DNA of 7,555 bases, from assembly GCA_905373605.1 (NCBI GenBank), contig CAJPTO010000156.1:1-7555 (forward strand), in the 5' to 3' direction. The DNA is from an uncultured Prevotella sp. (GTDB taxonomy: Bacteria; Bacteroidota; Bacteroidia; Bacteroidales; Bacteroidaceae). The first letter of the stretch is position 1, and each line of letters begins with the position of its first letter. The notes below the pieces were generated by a model, which did not search any database, was not told the origin of the DNA, and was given only the letters and a program-made list of their open reading frames with translations. The position numbers were made by a program, and so were the translations under genes. This document shows, piece after piece, positions 6,715 to 7,555 of this stretch.

Positions 6715-7555
6715 CATGGATAAAACCAACCAACCAAGCAACGCCAATACGGCAAATTCGCAAAGAAACGCTGCCGCATGGCGCGCGCGAACCATCGTCA
6801 CAATGCTTGCAGTTGCCACAACGCTCGTCTTCACCTCCTGCGACGATTTCATCTTCGGCAACGTAAACATCAACTACAACGACAATCCGTTGGAGGCAAA
6901 ACCCATACCGCACAGCGGAGCCGACAAGTATGTAGACAGCCTGAAGAAGATACGCACCACCCAACCTATGGCCAACCCCGACCCCAATGGGGCATTCGCC
7001 AACTGGGCTACGTGCCTGGCCATGTTCAAAGAAGGGCACTCGCACGGCGACGGTATGATGCACGGCAACTTTGTTTACCACAACGCACCGTGGCGACAAG
7101 AGCAGTTTGTCATCGTACACAACGGCACCGACAAATGGCCTAGCGTACAAGTGCAACGCCAAAGCACCGTTACCTACCTCGAACAATATGCGGGAAAACA
7201 AGGTCCCGACTATATCCGCATCATCGGCGGAAAGCTAAAACGTTGGGGGTTGTGCCTCTATTTCTTCGACAAGGAAGGCAAACTCATGAACGACGACATA
7301 CTGAACCACTCGGACGAATACCAGATTTTCTTCACCGTAAGCGATGTCGACGACAAGGGAACCCCCTACGAAGTGACCGACTGCCGAGGCACTTGGCATC
7401 CCAACAAAAACAAGTTCGGCGAATGGAAAAAAGGTGGAACGGTAGACAGCACGCCCGTTCCGTCGCCTTTCTTCGCCGACAAAACCACGTGGAAACAACG
7501 TGCCGACGCAACACCCAAAATATTCGAATACACCTATCGCGACACGTGGATACAC
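6715..7555 (+). CDS. Second lipoprotein with His-rich motif (partial, cut by window end)
   Basis: An uninterrupted frame of 280 codons runs from the ATG at 6715 to the window end with no stop, 68 nt after the preceding gene. Residues 1-25 are a long polar, Asn/Gln-rich N-region ending in RAR, followed by a hydrophobic segment (about 26-39) and Cys42 (LVFTSCDDF), a Bacteroidota-style lipoprotein signal. GHSHGDGMMHG (107-117), with His122 and His135 nearby, could bind a metal or heme. Later come LCLYFFDKEGKLMND (179-193), YQIFFTVSD (202-210) and IFEYTYRDT (269-277). The first and last of these parallel YYDQNGMLIN and VFTYEYRDT in the previous gene, so the two look like distant paralogues. If so, about 170-180 residues lie beyond the window. 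The start lacks a strong ribosome-binding site; no shorter start would leave a positively charged signal peptide. Family not recognised; binding role inferred. Confidence 0.85.

Overview
The window looks like chromosomal DNA of a Bacteroidales bacterium, most likely Prevotella or a close relative. The reasons are a Bacteroidota-type TonB-dependent receptor with an N-terminal carboxypeptidase-regulatory-like extension, downstream lipoproteins with the loose Bacteroidota lipobox, an IS982-type transposase, a candidate TTG / TAnnTTTG-like promoter, and AT-rich intergenic repeat arrays next to GC-rich genes. The genus is an inference; there is no rRNA or other phylogenetic marker.

Layout. Bases 1-974 hold no credible gene but are full of repeats. 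Bases 101-252 form a degenerate roughly 10-bp array (cataaactca-like words), and the same vocabulary returns inverted at 937-977. Between them, 579-744 is a strictly 22-bp-phased array of GCAAAACG-like words: two units in reverse orientation, a 17-bp palindrome at the switch point (604-620), then six tandem forward units. Bases 979-1993 are an IS982-family insertion sequence of about 1.0 kb with 11-bp terminal inverted repeats; its minus-strand transposase is split by a frameshift near 1380-1392. Bases 1998-2716 are a gene-free stretch with a possible promoter near 2215-2246 and a hairpin-containing leader just before the first gene of the operon.

The right half is one plus-strand operon: a TonB-dependent outer-membrane receptor (2717-5149, 810 aa), a lipoprotein (5192-6646, 484 aa) 42 nt later, and a second lipoprotein (6715 to beyond the window end) 68 nt after that. 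The two lipoproteins seem to be distant paralogues: both carry an (Y/F)(Y/F)D-x-x-G-x-L element, a His/Phe-rich strand and an F-x-Y-x-Y-R-D-T motif. The second also has a GHSHGDGMMHG cluster, a plausible metal or heme ligand site. The natural reading is a nutrient-uptake locus in which one or both lipoproteins capture or hand over a ligand to the receptor. This resembles the general receptor-plus-lipoprotein logic of HmuR/HmuY and SusC/SusD, but the proteins do not look like HmuY or SusD. The ligand is unknown. This operon is the best candidate for an undescribed system here; the 22-bp phased array is the best non-coding candidate.
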